Positions 18,501-25,889 of a stretch of 64,000 bases of DNA are shown piece by piece (the stretch's first letter is position 1; each line of letters opens with the position of its first letter). The stretch lies in the NCBI GenBank assembly GCA_965230565.1, contig CBDDLH010000016.1, positions 1,984,001 through 2,048,000 on the forward strand, written 5' to 3'. The notes below the pieces were generated by a model. That model searched no databases and was not told the DNA's origin. It saw nothing but the letters and a program-made list of their open reading frames with translations. This stretch comes from BCD1 sp965230565 (GTDB lineage Bacteria > Bacteroidota > Bacteroidia > Chitinophagales > Saprospiraceae). The position numbers and the translations under genes were made by a program.

Positions 18501-19844
18501 CTATGGGATTTTGGCGATGGGAATACATCCACCATGCAAAACCCAACACACACTTACGCCCAACCCGGCACCTATATTGTTTGCCTTACCGGAACCTCCA
18601 TATGTGGTTCCACCCAGGTTTGTCAGCAAATAACAGTGAATTGCAGTGCTCCGGTTGCAGCCTTTAGTACCAGCCAAAATCAGTTGTCGGTTGACTTCAC
18701 AGATAATTCTGTAGGAGCCATCACCAGCTGGTCATGGGATTTTGGAGATGGAAACACTTCAACCATGCAAAACCCATCTCACACCTATGTAAATGCCGGA
18801 ACCTACACCGTTTGCCTGACAGTGAGCAGTGTTTGTGGCACTGATGTATTCTGTCAAAGCATTACGGTGAGTTGTCCTGCTCCGCAAGCAGGATTTGGAT
18901 TTCAGTCGGATCAGCTTGTTACCACATTTACGGACAATTCCACCAATTCCCCAACCCAATGGTTCTGGGATTTTGGTGATGGCAATTTCTCTACAGAACA
19001 GAATCCGATCCACACTTTTGCGGGACCAGGTGCATACACTGTATGCCTGACATCAGGTAATAACTGCGGCAGCAACCAGACTTGTCAGCAAGTTATTGTA
19101 ACCTGTTCTGCACCGCAAGCCGCCTTTTCAGCTGAGACGAATAATCTCACGGTCACTCTGACAGATAATTCCACCAATAACCCGACCCAATGGCTCTGGG
19201 ATTTTGGTGATGGGAATACTTCTAGCCTTGCTAACCCGGTACACGAATATGTGAACTCGGGGACCTATACCATTTGCCTCACCGTTTCCAGTCCTTGCGG
19301 TAATACCCAGACTTGTCAAACGGTAACGGTTGAATGTATAGCTCCGGATGCTATTTTTGCCATTAATGGCAGTGGACTGGAGCAGGTATTCCAGGATCTT
19401 TCAACCGGGAATCCTGAATCATGGTTATGGGACTTTGGGGACGGTGTTCTTTCCAACTTACAGAACCCATTCCATACCTTTGCCGAGACAGGTAGTTATA
19501 ACGTTTGTCTGACTGTTTCGAATGCCTGTGGAACGGACACAGATTGTCATTTGATCTTCCTCGTCAATGCTGTAGATGATCCTGAAGATTTCATGGAAAT
19601 CACCCTGTCGCCTAATCCGGCAACAGACTTCATACAGCTTGATTTTGAGACAGAATTATCCTTCACAGCAGATATTTTCATCACTGATGTCAGTGGTAAG
19701 CTTTTTGCCCAATGGACTCAAGAACCTATAGGAGGAACCGTTGATAGAAAGACCATTGATGTAGGTGATCTACCGGCTGGTTTGTATATGGTTGTGATCG
19801 ATACACTCGAAGGACGGGTGGTCAAACAATTTGTAAGAATGTAG
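12552..19844 (+). CDS. Giant secreted protein: FG-GAP, UnbV-like, 24 PKD domains, T9SS tail
   Basis: A secreted protein of about 2430 residues. I prefer ATG 12552 (or 12558), directly before the signal peptide RITYTFLLALISFTLSAQ, over the in-frame ATG at 12522. The N-terminal 450 residues hold about seven calcium-type DxDxDG repeats of FG-GAP/VCBS propellers (DMNGDGLDD, DIDNDGDSD). An ASPIC/UnbV-like segment (IGSRLELYG...IVRWPSGYVD) follows. I count 24 tandem PKD domains of about 77 residues, each with W-x-F-G-D-G (once FNDG) and H-T-Y/F. Most carry a regular set of three cysteines: VCL, then CG, then a closing C. The protein ends with a type A T9SS sorting domain (LSPNPATDFIQL to VVKQFVRM). 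Expected role: surface adhesin or scaffold. Confidence 0.93.
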   Translation: MIMRITYTFLLALISFTLSAQISFTDQSSNLFYQFVNSGAPIGVADMNGDGLDDIIRLDNTSTLRFDYQPAVGTAFAGYTHGVLQGTQWGMCIADADENGYNDFFTGGGFNGLKLLTADNSGSSYTLNTISILPIFLQTANFADIDNDGDSDIFACNDVGLSHAYRNDGPGIMNYDDELINTASTVPSDNSGNYGSVWTDYDSDGDLDLYISKCRQGVTDPNDGRRINLLFQNDGQGNYIDVAEEAGLIPYGQSWAADFADIDNDGDLDCFVINHDIPCNLYINNGLNYFEDQLNTSGLATALSTAGNGIQCKFVDFDNDTYVDLLYSTNGSDHLLFRNNGNQTFTEVTNWIITDERIHSFATGDLNNDGFQDFIAGFGNGFNTPNAQVSDKLFINSGNNNHYFKVRLDGVFSNENGIGSRLELYGPWGKQIREIRSGESYGINTSLTAHFGLGVFTSIDSLIVRWPSGYVDKINVPSIDQTFFLIEGTNCEAIADFSTEVNGNTVTFTDQSSGGTNNWFWNFGDGNTTFGANPVHTYATEGIYEVCLSINGVCGSDQICKEVNVNCPLPEIDFVTGTNGLTANFTGIVSGQANSFLWDFGDGTGQAGSSTATHTFNEPGIYTICFEVTNNCGSSEVCKDIPIGCTPPAVGFNVSVNELTLSFTDNSSPDVTEWFWEFGDGTTSTEENPVHTYPAPGTYLICLTVTSNCGTNQVCVEATLNCTPPSVGFQAAINQLTIAFTDTSSPDVTSWFWDFGDGNTSTEQNPVHTYGAAGTYTVCLTVTNECGSTDLCFPFTVNCAPPSPGFQASVNQLTITFTDTSSPDVTSWLWDFGDGNTSTEENPVHTYASAGTYTICQTVTSPCGSSQVCLPISLNCSPPTAGFQAQINQLTVTFTDNSSPGVTDWLWDFGDGTTSTMENPSHTFPGAGTYTVCQTVTNDCGSNTVCLPITVNCAPPSVGFQAQTAGLSANFFNTSGNDVTQFLWDFGDGTTSTEENPMHTFPAPGTYNVCLTGTSACGSSTVCLEITLNCTPPTAAFGAQINQLTVDFTDSSGPNITSWLWNFGDGTASVSQNPTHTFPSPGTYNVCLTVTNDCGSNTVCLPITVNCAPPSIGFQTQTSGLLANFFNTSGGDVTQFLWDFGDGSTSTEENPSHTYAAPGTYTVCLTGTSICGSSTACLDVTISCAPPSAGFQIQTNNLTVTLTDTSDPDVTQWFWDFGDGNTSTMQNPVHTYAVPGTYTVCLTVTSSCGSNLVCLPVTVSCAPPSAGFQAQTNNLTVTLTDTSSPEVTQWLWDFNDGTTSTEQNPVHTYSSPGTYIVCLTVTSVCGSNQVCLPVTVACTPPSVGFDVQVDQLTVSLTDNSSDNVEQWLWDFGDGNTSTMQNPVHTYAAPGTYTICLTVTNSCSSNQICLDVTVSCVNPTASFIVQTNLSTVAFTDFSGPGVTQWFWNFGDGTTSTEQNPVHTYTESGIYTVCLVVTNDCGSAQYCEAVQIDCPGPVAGFTLQSDTYTVTFTDNSENTPVAWAWDFGDGTNSSLQNPTHIYAQTGNYTVCLTVINECGQDTYCQEITVSCPAPQAIFGHQTNGFAAQFNDISLNNPTSWSWNFGDGNVSNEQNPTHTYAMEGMFTVCLTATNECGESSYCETITITCDSPDAAFNFDNVNLTTSFTDVSANEPTSWQWDFGDGNTSTQQSPTHTYFAPGTYTVCLTVTNECGSDQLCMQVTITCDVPQSGFMYQSDELTTSFLDFSTNNPTSWLWDFGDGTTSTMQNPTHTFSLPGTYTVCLTASSVCGSNQSCQQVVITCSAPQAGFGFQSNELAVTFTDNSANNPTSWLWNFGDGTTSTVQNPVHTYALPGTYTVCLTVSSICGNTQICQQVNTSCPPPNVGFEVQLNELAASFTDTSGDDVTQWSWDFGDGNTSTMENPSHTYALPGTYEVCLTVTSDCGSSEVCLSITVSCGLPSVGYSAQINELTINFTDTSDDDVTAWLWDFGDGNTSTMQNPTHTYAQPGTYIVCLTGTSICGSTQVCQQITVNCSAPVAAFSTSQNQLSVDFTDNSVGAITSWSWDFGDGNTSTMQNPSHTYVNAGTYTVCLTVSSVCGTDVFCQSITVSCPAPQAGFGFQSDQLVTTFTDNSTNSPTQWFWDFGDGNFSTEQNPIHTFAGPGAYTVCLTSGNNCGSNQTCQQVIVTCSAPQAAFSAETNNLTVTLTDNSTNNPTQWLWDFGDGNTSSLANPVHEYVNSGTYTICLTVSSPCGNTQTCQTVTVECIAPDAIFAINGSGLEQVFQDLSTGNPESWLWDFGDGVLSNLQNPFHTFAETGSYNVCLTVSNACGTDTDCHLIFLVNAVDDPEDFMEITLSPNPATDFIQLDFETELSFTADIFITDVSGKLFAQWTQEPIGGTVDRKTIDVGDLPAGLYMVVIDTLEGRVVKQFVRM

Positions 19845-19877
19845 CACAGGTTTCAACCTGTTAATCGCCAATGACGG

Positions 19878-19908
19878 GCAATACTATTTTTTCGAAAAAT
19901 AGTATTGC
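19878..19908 (+). terminator. Hairpin downstream of the PKD gene
   Basis: Perfect 14-bp arms (GCAATACTATTTTT and its complement) around TCG, 34 bp after the stop. It lacks a T-run after the stem, so it may be a terminator acting through the internal T-run or a 3'-end stabiliser. Confidence 0.5.
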
Positions 19909-20017
19909 TTGCGTTGGCCGGATCGGCTATTTTGAAGTTAAAACTAAACCCACAAAGGCAAAAAATGTGTACCTTGCGCCTTTTAATGACAACGACTCAA
20001 ATCAAAATTTAATTTTA

Positions 20018-20947
20018 ATGAAAAAATTGATGTATTTGCTGCCTTTCGTTCTCGGGCTGGCAGCTTGTAACGGCGGCGGTTCCGGTAGTGCAGAACTAAG
20101 CACTGAACAGGATAGTATTTCCTATTCTTTAGGTGCCTATTGGATGGAACAGATGAAATCACAGGGTATTGTGCTCGACCCTGAAAGAACTCATGAAGGA
20201 TATGTAGATGTACAGAATGAAGAAGGTATGAGCAAAGAAGAATATACTGCATTCCTGATGAATTTTTCTCAGGAAATGGGTATGAGACAGGGCGTTCCTA
20301 TCACAGAAGATTCGCCCCTTGCCACTAATCTGGATACACTTTCCTATGCCATTGGCGCTGATTTCAGCGAACGCCTTAAAAGCAATGACATGGAGATTAA
20401 TTCGGATGCCTTCCTGCAGGGAGGTAAAGATTTCTTCACAGAGGAAGGTCCAAAGATTGATCTGGCCGGAAGACAAGGACATATCATGACTTTCTCACAG
20501 CAGATGAATGAGAAGCAAATGGCTAAGATGGAAGCTGAAGGTGAAGAAAACATCAAAATTGGTGAAGAATTTCTCGCTGAAAATGCCACTAAAGAGGGTG
20601 TAAATACCACTGACAGCGGCCTGCAGTATAAAGTAATTACTGAAGGTGCTGGTCCAAGCCCTGCAGCTACGGATATTGTAAAGGTACACTATGAAGGTCG
20701 TCTTTTGGACGGGACTGTTTTTGACAGTTCATATGAAAGAGGCGAACCTATTGAGTTTGCCCTCAACAGAGTTATCCCGGGTTGGACTGAAGGTTTGCAA
20801 CTCATGAATGTCGGAGCAAAATATCAGTTGTACATTCCTTCCGGACTTGCTTACGGAAAACGTGGTTCAGCACCAAAAATCGGTTCCAACGAAACATTGA
20901 TCTTCGATGTTGAACTGTTAGAATTCAAGGCTGAGTCTGAGCAGTAA
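20018..20947 (+). CDS. FKBP-type peptidyl-prolyl cis-trans isomerase, lipoprotein
   Basis: A 309-residue envelope protein-folding catalyst. ATG 20018 gives a lipoprotein signal ending in GLAAC, so this start is preferred over the in-frame ATG at 19871. Two FKBP_N-like helical dimerisation segments follow: DSISYSLGAYWMEQM, and the parallel DTLSYAIGADFSERL with GRQGHIMTFSQQMNEK. The C-terminal FKBP domain (about 225-305) has VKVHYEGRLLDGTVFDSSYERG, VIPGWTEGLQLM and IPSGLAYGKRG, the active-site signature. It resembles FkpA/Mip-type enzymes. A strong terminator follows immediately. Confidence 0.94.
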   Translation: MKKLMYLLPFVLGLAACNGGGSGSAELSTEQDSISYSLGAYWMEQMKSQGIVLDPERTHEGYVDVQNEEGMSKEEYTAFLMNFSQEMGMRQGVPITEDSPLATNLDTLSYAIGADFSERLKSNDMEINSDAFLQGGKDFFTEEGPKIDLAGRQGHIMTFSQQMNEKQMAKMEAEGEENIKIGEEFLAENATKEGVNTTDSGLQYKVITEGAGPSPAATDIVKVHYEGRLLDGTVFDSSYERGEPIEFALNRVIPGWTEGLQLMNVGAKYQLYIPSGLAYGKRGSAPKIGSNETLIFDVELLEFKAESEQ

Positions 20948-20955
20948 GATTTTGC

Positions 20956-20987
20956 AAAAAAGCCATTCCAATCGGGATGGCTTTTTT
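20956..20987 (+). terminator. Terminator of the FKBP gene
   Basis: Stem GCCATTCC pairs with GGGATGGC (one G-U pair) around AATC, flanked by six A and six T residues. Confidence 0.9.
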
Positions 20988-21004
20988 GTTTCAGGGTTTG
21001 AGTG

Positions 21005-21120
21005 CTCGCTTTGCTCCATTTGAACTCATTTAATTCATTGAACCCCTGGAACTCTTTAAACACTTTGAACTACTGGAACCCTTTGAACTCTTTGAACCCT
21101 TTGAACAACCCGAACCCCGA
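21005..21120. repeat. Degenerate tandem repeat of GAACyCTTT words
   Basis: A run of imperfect 9-12 base units of the type GAACTCTTT / GAACCCTTT fills most of the spacer before the VWA gene. Similar words (TTCAAATTGTTCAAG) occur at 7261-7350. It is low-complexity sequence with no coding appearance. Confidence 0.7.
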
Positions 21121-21200
21121 ACCCATTTTTTTCCTACAAACCTCTTTCCACTTTAATCTTTTCCACTTAAATTTGGTTTACTCTTAAAACACCCATTGCA

Positions 21201-22295
21201 ATGATAGGATTGAGATTTACCAAGTTCATTCCGGAGGAAGATAACCGTACGCCTTTTGAGCGGCTTTTAGAACTGTTCCTCGAGTTGATGGTATATACTT
21301 CAGGGGATGTGGAAGAGGCGCTGGAATGGATGGAACAAATAGATCAGGAACACAATATTACCACTCCGGATTATACACTGGAAGATTTCAGAAAAGATTT
21401 GGAACGTCAGTCTTTTATTCAAAATGATGGTACCGGAGGACAGAAGTTAAGCGGTAAGGGAGAACGTATTATTCGTAAAAGAGCACTGGAGCAGATCTTC
21501 GGCAAACTCAAACGAGACGGCGGCGGAAATCATCGCAGTCCGATTCCCGGTCGCGGAGATGAACAAACCGCCGGAAGAAAACCTTACCAATTTGGTGACA
21601 ACCTCAGCCATATCGACTTCACATCCAGCATCCAAAATGCACAGATGCGCAACGGTTTCGATTCATTCAATCTCCAAGAAGATGATCTGGAGGTTATTGA
21701 AACCGAACACAAATCTCAAATGGCCACGGTGCTCATGATCGATATTTCCCATTCCATGATCTTATATGGAGAAGACCGGATCACTCCCGCCAAAAAAGTG
21801 GCTATGGCCCTGGCAGAGCTGATCACCACACGTTATCCAAAAGATACGCTTGATGTGGTAGTCTTCGGAAACGACGCCTGGCAGGTGCAAATCAAAGACC
21901 TCCCCTATTTACAGGTAGGACCTTTCCATACTAATACCGTTGCCGGTTTGGAGCTGGCCATGGATATTTTGCGTAAGCGAAAAATGCGCAACAAACAAAT
22001 TTTCATGATCACGGACGGTAAGCCCACCTGTCTGAAACAAAAGGACGGAAGTTATTATAAAAACAGTATGGGCCACGATCCCAGGATCATCAATAAAACC
22101 ATCAACCTTGCCATTCAATGCAGGAAACTTCGCATCCCGATCACAACATTTATGATCGCACACGATCCTTACCTGCAAAAATTCGTGGAAGACTTCACTG
22201 AGGCCAATAAAGGCAAGGCATTTTATTCTGGATTACAAGGACTTGGTCAGTTCATTTTTGCTGACTATGAAAAAAATAAAAGACGTAGAAGATGA
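21201..22295 (+). CDS. VWA domain protein (CoxE/YehP-like partner of MoxR ATPase)
   Basis: A 364-residue protein with a C-terminal von Willebrand A domain (about 170-345). Its metal-ion-dependent adhesion site is intact: D-x-S-x-S in LMIDISHSM, a downstream T in FHTNTVAG, and D in MITDGKPT. The N-terminal 160 residues are charged and helical and contain a glycine-rich linker (GGNHRSPIPGRGDE). The stop overlaps the start of the AAA+ gene by four bases (ATGA), so the two are translationally coupled. By analogy with MoxR-VWA pairs, the two proteins probably form a chaperone-like complex that activates or remodels a client. The client is not identifiable here. Confidence 0.9.
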   Translation: MIGLRFTKFIPEEDNRTPFERLLELFLELMVYTSGDVEEALEWMEQIDQEHNITTPDYTLEDFRKDLERQSFIQNDGTGGQKLSGKGERIIRKRALEQIFGKLKRDGGGNHRSPIPGRGDEQTAGRKPYQFGDNLSHIDFTSSIQNAQMRNGFDSFNLQEDDLEVIETEHKSQMATVLMIDISHSMILYGEDRITPAKKVAMALAELITTRYPKDTLDVVVFGNDAWQVQIKDLPYLQVGPFHTNTVAGLELAMDILRKRKMRNKQIFMITDGKPTCLKQKDGSYYKNSMGHDPRIINKTINLAIQCRKLRIPITTFMIAHDPYLQKFVEDFTEANKGKAFYSGLQGLGQFIFADYEKNKRRRR

Positions 22296-23773
22296 GTCAA
22301 ATCGAACAAATTAAAACACTCGGTGATCTAAAAGCATCAGGTTATACCTCCCGCTCTGTCAAAGAGGAGATGCGTGATAACCTGATCCAAAAACTTCGCT
22401 CGGGTGAGCCTGTCTTTACAGGTATTTTGGGTTATGAACACAGTGTGATTCCACAACTGGAAAGAGCAATTCTTTCCGGGCACAACATAAACTTCCTTGG
22501 ACTTAGAGGACAGGCCAAAACAAAAATGGCCCGTAAGCTTGTCGAATTACTGGATGAGTATATGCCAATCGTTGCCGGTTCCGAGATCAATGACGACCCA
22601 CTGAAACCACTGTCTCTGAAAGCCAGGAAACTCATTGAAGAGATGGGTGACAACACTCCTGTCGAATGGGTACACAGGTCAATGCGGTATACGGAAAAGC
22701 TGGCAACACCGGATGTAAATGTAGCCGACCTGATTGGAGATATTGACCCCATTAAGGCTGCCAACCTGAGGCTGAGTTATGCCGATGAGGAAGTAATACA
22801 TTTCGGACTGGTACCACGGTCCAACAGGGGAATTTTTGTGATCAATGAGTTGCCCGACCTACAGGCGAGAATTCAGGTGGCATTATTCAATATCCTTCAG
22901 GAAAGCGATATTCAGATCCGTGGTTTCAAGCTGCGTTTCCCCTTAGATGTGCATTTTGTATTCACCGCCAACCCGGAAGATTATACCAACAGGGGATCTA
23001 TTATCACTCCGTTAAAGGATAGGATTCAAAGTCAGATCTTCACCCATTATCCGGGCAGTATAGAGATCGGTCGCAAGATCACGGAACAGGAAGTCAGGCT
23101 AGCAGAGCCTCAGCAGAAGGTCATTGTTCCAGACCTTATTGCGAGGCTTATCGAACAGATTGCCATCGAGGCGAGAAGCAGTGAATTTGTGGATGAGAAA
23201 AGTGGTGTTTCTGCCCGTTTGCCTATTTCCGCATACGAAAGTGTAGTAAGCGCAGTAGAACGTCGGATGATTCTCAATAATGAAAAATCAGGCATGGCCA
23301 GGGTCAGCGATCTCAACGCTACCATTCCTGCGATTGTCGGGAAGATAGAAATGGTATATGAGGGAGAGCAGGAAGGAGCTGTTAATGTTGCACTCAAACT
23401 CATTTCAGAAGCCATCAAATCTTTAGCGCCCGAATACTTCAAAGGCATTGACCGTTTGAAGTCCAGTACAGGTACCAATCCGGCTTCACAATATGAGGAA
23501 ATTACTTCCTGGTTTGAAAATGGAGGAGAAATTGATCTGTTGAATGATGCGCCTGTCAAAACCTATGAAAAAGAACTCAATAAGGTTGACGGGCTTAAGA
23601 AGACCGTTCAGCTCATGACCGATACAAAAGGCGCAGATGCTTCCCTGCTGATGGAATTCTTATTACACGTGCTTGCTGAACATTCTTTACTGGATAAACG
23701 GATGCTGGAAGTGAGTTACCGCTTCCAGGATTATTTCAACTCTGTCATTAAAGGACTGGGGAGGGATAATTAA
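22292..23773 (+). CDS. MoxR/magnesium-chelatase-like AAA+ ATPase
   Basis: A 493-residue AAA+ ATPase. Walker A is the variant GLRGQAKT (70-77), Walker B-like GIFVINELPDL occurs near residue 190, and sensor-type VFTANPEDYTNRG follows about 40 residues later. The C-terminal third is a helical lid with no other recognised domain. It lies directly downstream of the VWA gene with a 4-bp overlap. The pair follows the common AAA-VWA theme seen in magnesium chelatase, CbbQO and MoxR systems. No chlorophyll, B12 or Rubisco genes are nearby, so those specific roles are unlikely. The spacer downstream contains a long perfect hairpin. Confidence 0.9.
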   Translation: MSQIEQIKTLGDLKASGYTSRSVKEEMRDNLIQKLRSGEPVFTGILGYEHSVIPQLERAILSGHNINFLGLRGQAKTKMARKLVELLDEYMPIVAGSEINDDPLKPLSLKARKLIEEMGDNTPVEWVHRSMRYTEKLATPDVNVADLIGDIDPIKAANLRLSYADEEVIHFGLVPRSNRGIFVINELPDLQARIQVALFNILQESDIQIRGFKLRFPLDVHFVFTANPEDYTNRGSIITPLKDRIQSQIFTHYPGSIEIGRKITEQEVRLAEPQQKVIVPDLIARLIEQIAIEARSSEFVDEKSGVSARLPISAYESVVSAVERRMILNNEKSGMARVSDLNATIPAIVGKIEMVYEGEQEGAVNVALKLISEAIKSLAPEYFKGIDRLKSSTGTNPASQYEEITSWFENGGEIDLLNDAPVKTYEKELNKVDGLKKTVQLMTDTKGADASLLMEFLLHVLAEHSLLDKRMLEVSYRFQDYFNSVIKGLGRDN

Positions 23774-23919
23774 CCTAAGTTGCGATCAACCGCCACTTAG
23801 CAATTTTCAACCAACAGTAAAAATCACCTAAAAAACGGAGCATTTTTGTTGATTGAAAACCGGCATTTGTTTTTTGCTCAAGTCTCAAGGAGGCGAGTCC
23901 TCGTCGAATCTGAGATTTT

Positions 23920-23962
23920 GGCTTAGTGACGGCCTGACTCAGAGTCAGGCCGTCACTAAGCC
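23920..23962. repeat. Perfect 21-bp hairpin, copy 1 of a dispersed element
   Basis: Arms of 21 bases (starting GGCTTAGTGACGGCCTGACT) are perfectly complementary around a single A. It is followed by CCCCTATATATAAAGCCACGA and then GTGACAT. A second copy with the same centre and the same trailing words lies at 62591-62633; stem changes between the copies are compensated on both arms. It lies between the converging MoxR-like gene and fhs, so it could also end their transcripts. Confidence 0.9.
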
Positions 23963-24052
23963 ACCCCCTATATATAAAGCCACGAAATATGAAAACGTGA
24001 CATCCTTTTCAGCATAAATTTAAAAACTTTAACTTTTTTAAGCCAAAAAGCC

Positions 24053-25738
24053 TTAACTCAACCCAGAGATCACTCCATTTTCATCAATGGACATGCCTTC
24101 AGATGCCGGAGTAGATGGCAAACCAGGCATACGCATCATCTTTCCTAGAATTGGAATGACAAATCCTGCACCAGCTGCAAATTCAAATTCACGAACATTG
24201 ACAATAAAACCTGATGGACGGCCGAGTAACTGTGCTCTGTCGGAAAAGGATTTCTGTGTTTTTGCCATACAAACCGGCAGATTTTCCATGCCCAGTTGTT
24301 TGATCTTGCGCAAATCGAGCTCTGCCTTTTTAGACAATTCCACCCCATCAGCCCCATAGATCTCTTTGGCAATGATTTCCATTTTTTCCTCGATGGAAAG
24401 ATTCCAGTCGTAAAGTGCCTTGAAGCCATTTTGCCCGGAATCTACTAATTCAACCAGGGCACGTGCAAGGTCTTCAGTTCCTTCGCCTCCTTTGGCCCAT
24501 CCTTCGCTCAATACAGCTTTGACGCCCATTTCGGCACATTTTTCCTTTACGTATTCGATCTCTGCTTCTGTGTCATTGACAAAGGCGTTGATGGCTACAA
24601 TCGGATTAATCCCGAATTTTCTGATATTCTCAATATGTTTTTCCAGGTTTTCAAACCCTTTTTGTACTCTTTCCAAACTAGGGACATCGTACTCCTGTCT
24701 GGGTGAACCTCCATGATGTCGCAATGCCTTGATGGTTGCTACCAGAACCACGGCATCGGGATGCAACCCTCCGTATACACATTTGATATTCATGAATTTT
24801 TCAGCCCCCAGATCCGCACCAAAACCTGCTTCTGTCACCACGTAGTCAGCAAGCGACAATCCTGCTTTTGTAGCGATGATGGTGTTAGTTCCCTGAGCGA
24901 TATTGGCAAAAGGACCGCCGTGGATGATAGCCGGATTCCCTTCCAGTGTTTGTACGAGGTTGGGCTTCACTGCATCTTTCAACAATATGGCCATGGCATC
25001 CTCTGCTTTGAGGTCCCTGGCATAAACGGGTTGTTTATCAAAAGTGAATCCAACGAAAATATTGCCAAGTTTTTCCTTTAGATCAGCAAAATCCTTAGCC
25101 ATACACAGAATAGCCATAACTTCGGAAGCAGGAGTGATATTAAATCCATCCTGGCGCGGAATACCATTAGCCGTACCGCCAAGCCCAATGACAATATCCC
25201 TCAAAGCACGGTCATTCATATCCATAACCCGTTTCCAGGCCACTGTCCGTGGATCAATCCCCAAACTACGTGTCTTGCTTTGAATATTGTTGTCTATTAA
25301 TGCAGCCAGCAGGTTATTGGCTTTCTCTACAGCGGAGAAGTCTCCCGTAAAATGAAGGTTGATATCTTCCATCGGAATAACCTGGGAATATCCCCCACCG
25401 GCAGCACCACCCTTGATACCAAAAACAGGCCCCAGTGACGGTTCTCTCAGAACCACCATAGTCTGTCTTCCAATACGATTCATCCCTTCGGAAAGTCCAA
25501 TAGAAACGGTTGTTTTTCCCTCTCCGGCAGGAGTTGGTGTAAGGGCCGTTACCAGGATAAGCTTGCTTTTGGAAATTTTTTCTTCATCAATCAGGTCCAG
25601 TGGAAGTTTGGCTTTGTATTTGCCATAACTTTCGAGTTCCTCATAATCAAGATTTAATTTGGCTGCAATGTCACGGATGTGCTGAATATCAGCTTGCTGA
25701 GCGATTTCGATATCGCTAGGTACTGTGTTTTTTTTCAT
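24053..25738 (-). CDS. fhs: Formate-tetrahydrofolate ligase
   Basis: A 561-residue enzyme that makes 10-formyl-THF from formate, THF and ATP, feeding one-carbon metabolism and purine synthesis. Visible hallmarks are the ATP-binding P-loop TPTPAGEGKTT (67-77), REPSLGPVFGIKGGAAGGGY and HGGPFANIAQGTNT. VVTEAGFGADLGAEKF and the C-terminal PGLPSTPASEGMSID are also present. The whole family architecture is present at normal length. It is a single-gene unit on the minus strand, facing the MoxR-like gene across the hairpin spacer. Confidence 0.97.
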   Translation of the reverse strand: MKKNTVPSDIEIAQQADIQHIRDIAAKLNLDYEELESYGKYKAKLPLDLIDEEKISKSKLILVTALTPTPAGEGKTTVSIGLSEGMNRIGRQTMVVLREPSLGPVFGIKGGAAGGGYSQVIPMEDINLHFTGDFSAVEKANNLLAALIDNNIQSKTRSLGIDPRTVAWKRVMDMNDRALRDIVIGLGGTANGIPRQDGFNITPASEVMAILCMAKDFADLKEKLGNIFVGFTFDKQPVYARDLKAEDAMAILLKDAVKPNLVQTLEGNPAIIHGGPFANIAQGTNTIIATKAGLSLADYVVTEAGFGADLGAEKFMNIKCVYGGLHPDAVVLVATIKALRHHGGSPRQEYDVPSLERVQKGFENLEKHIENIRKFGINPIVAINAFVNDTEAEIEYVKEKCAEMGVKAVLSEGWAKGGEGTEDLARALVELVDSGQNGFKALYDWNLSIEEKMEIIAKEIYGADGVELSKKAELDLRKIKQLGMENLPVCMAKTQKSFSDRAQLLGRPSGFIVNVREFEFAAGAGFVIPILGKMMRMPGLPSTPASEGMSIDENGVISGLS

Positions 25739-25889
25739 TTTTCAGATCAATTTATTTGGCTAGGATAAGATTGAACAGGGGGAAATATTCCTCCGGTTTC
25801 AGTCGGCACGCAATATAGGATTTCCAATAGAAAACTTGAAACTTTGACTGTTTAAATAATAGTTAGGTTTTGTACTTGTCACTGTTAAA

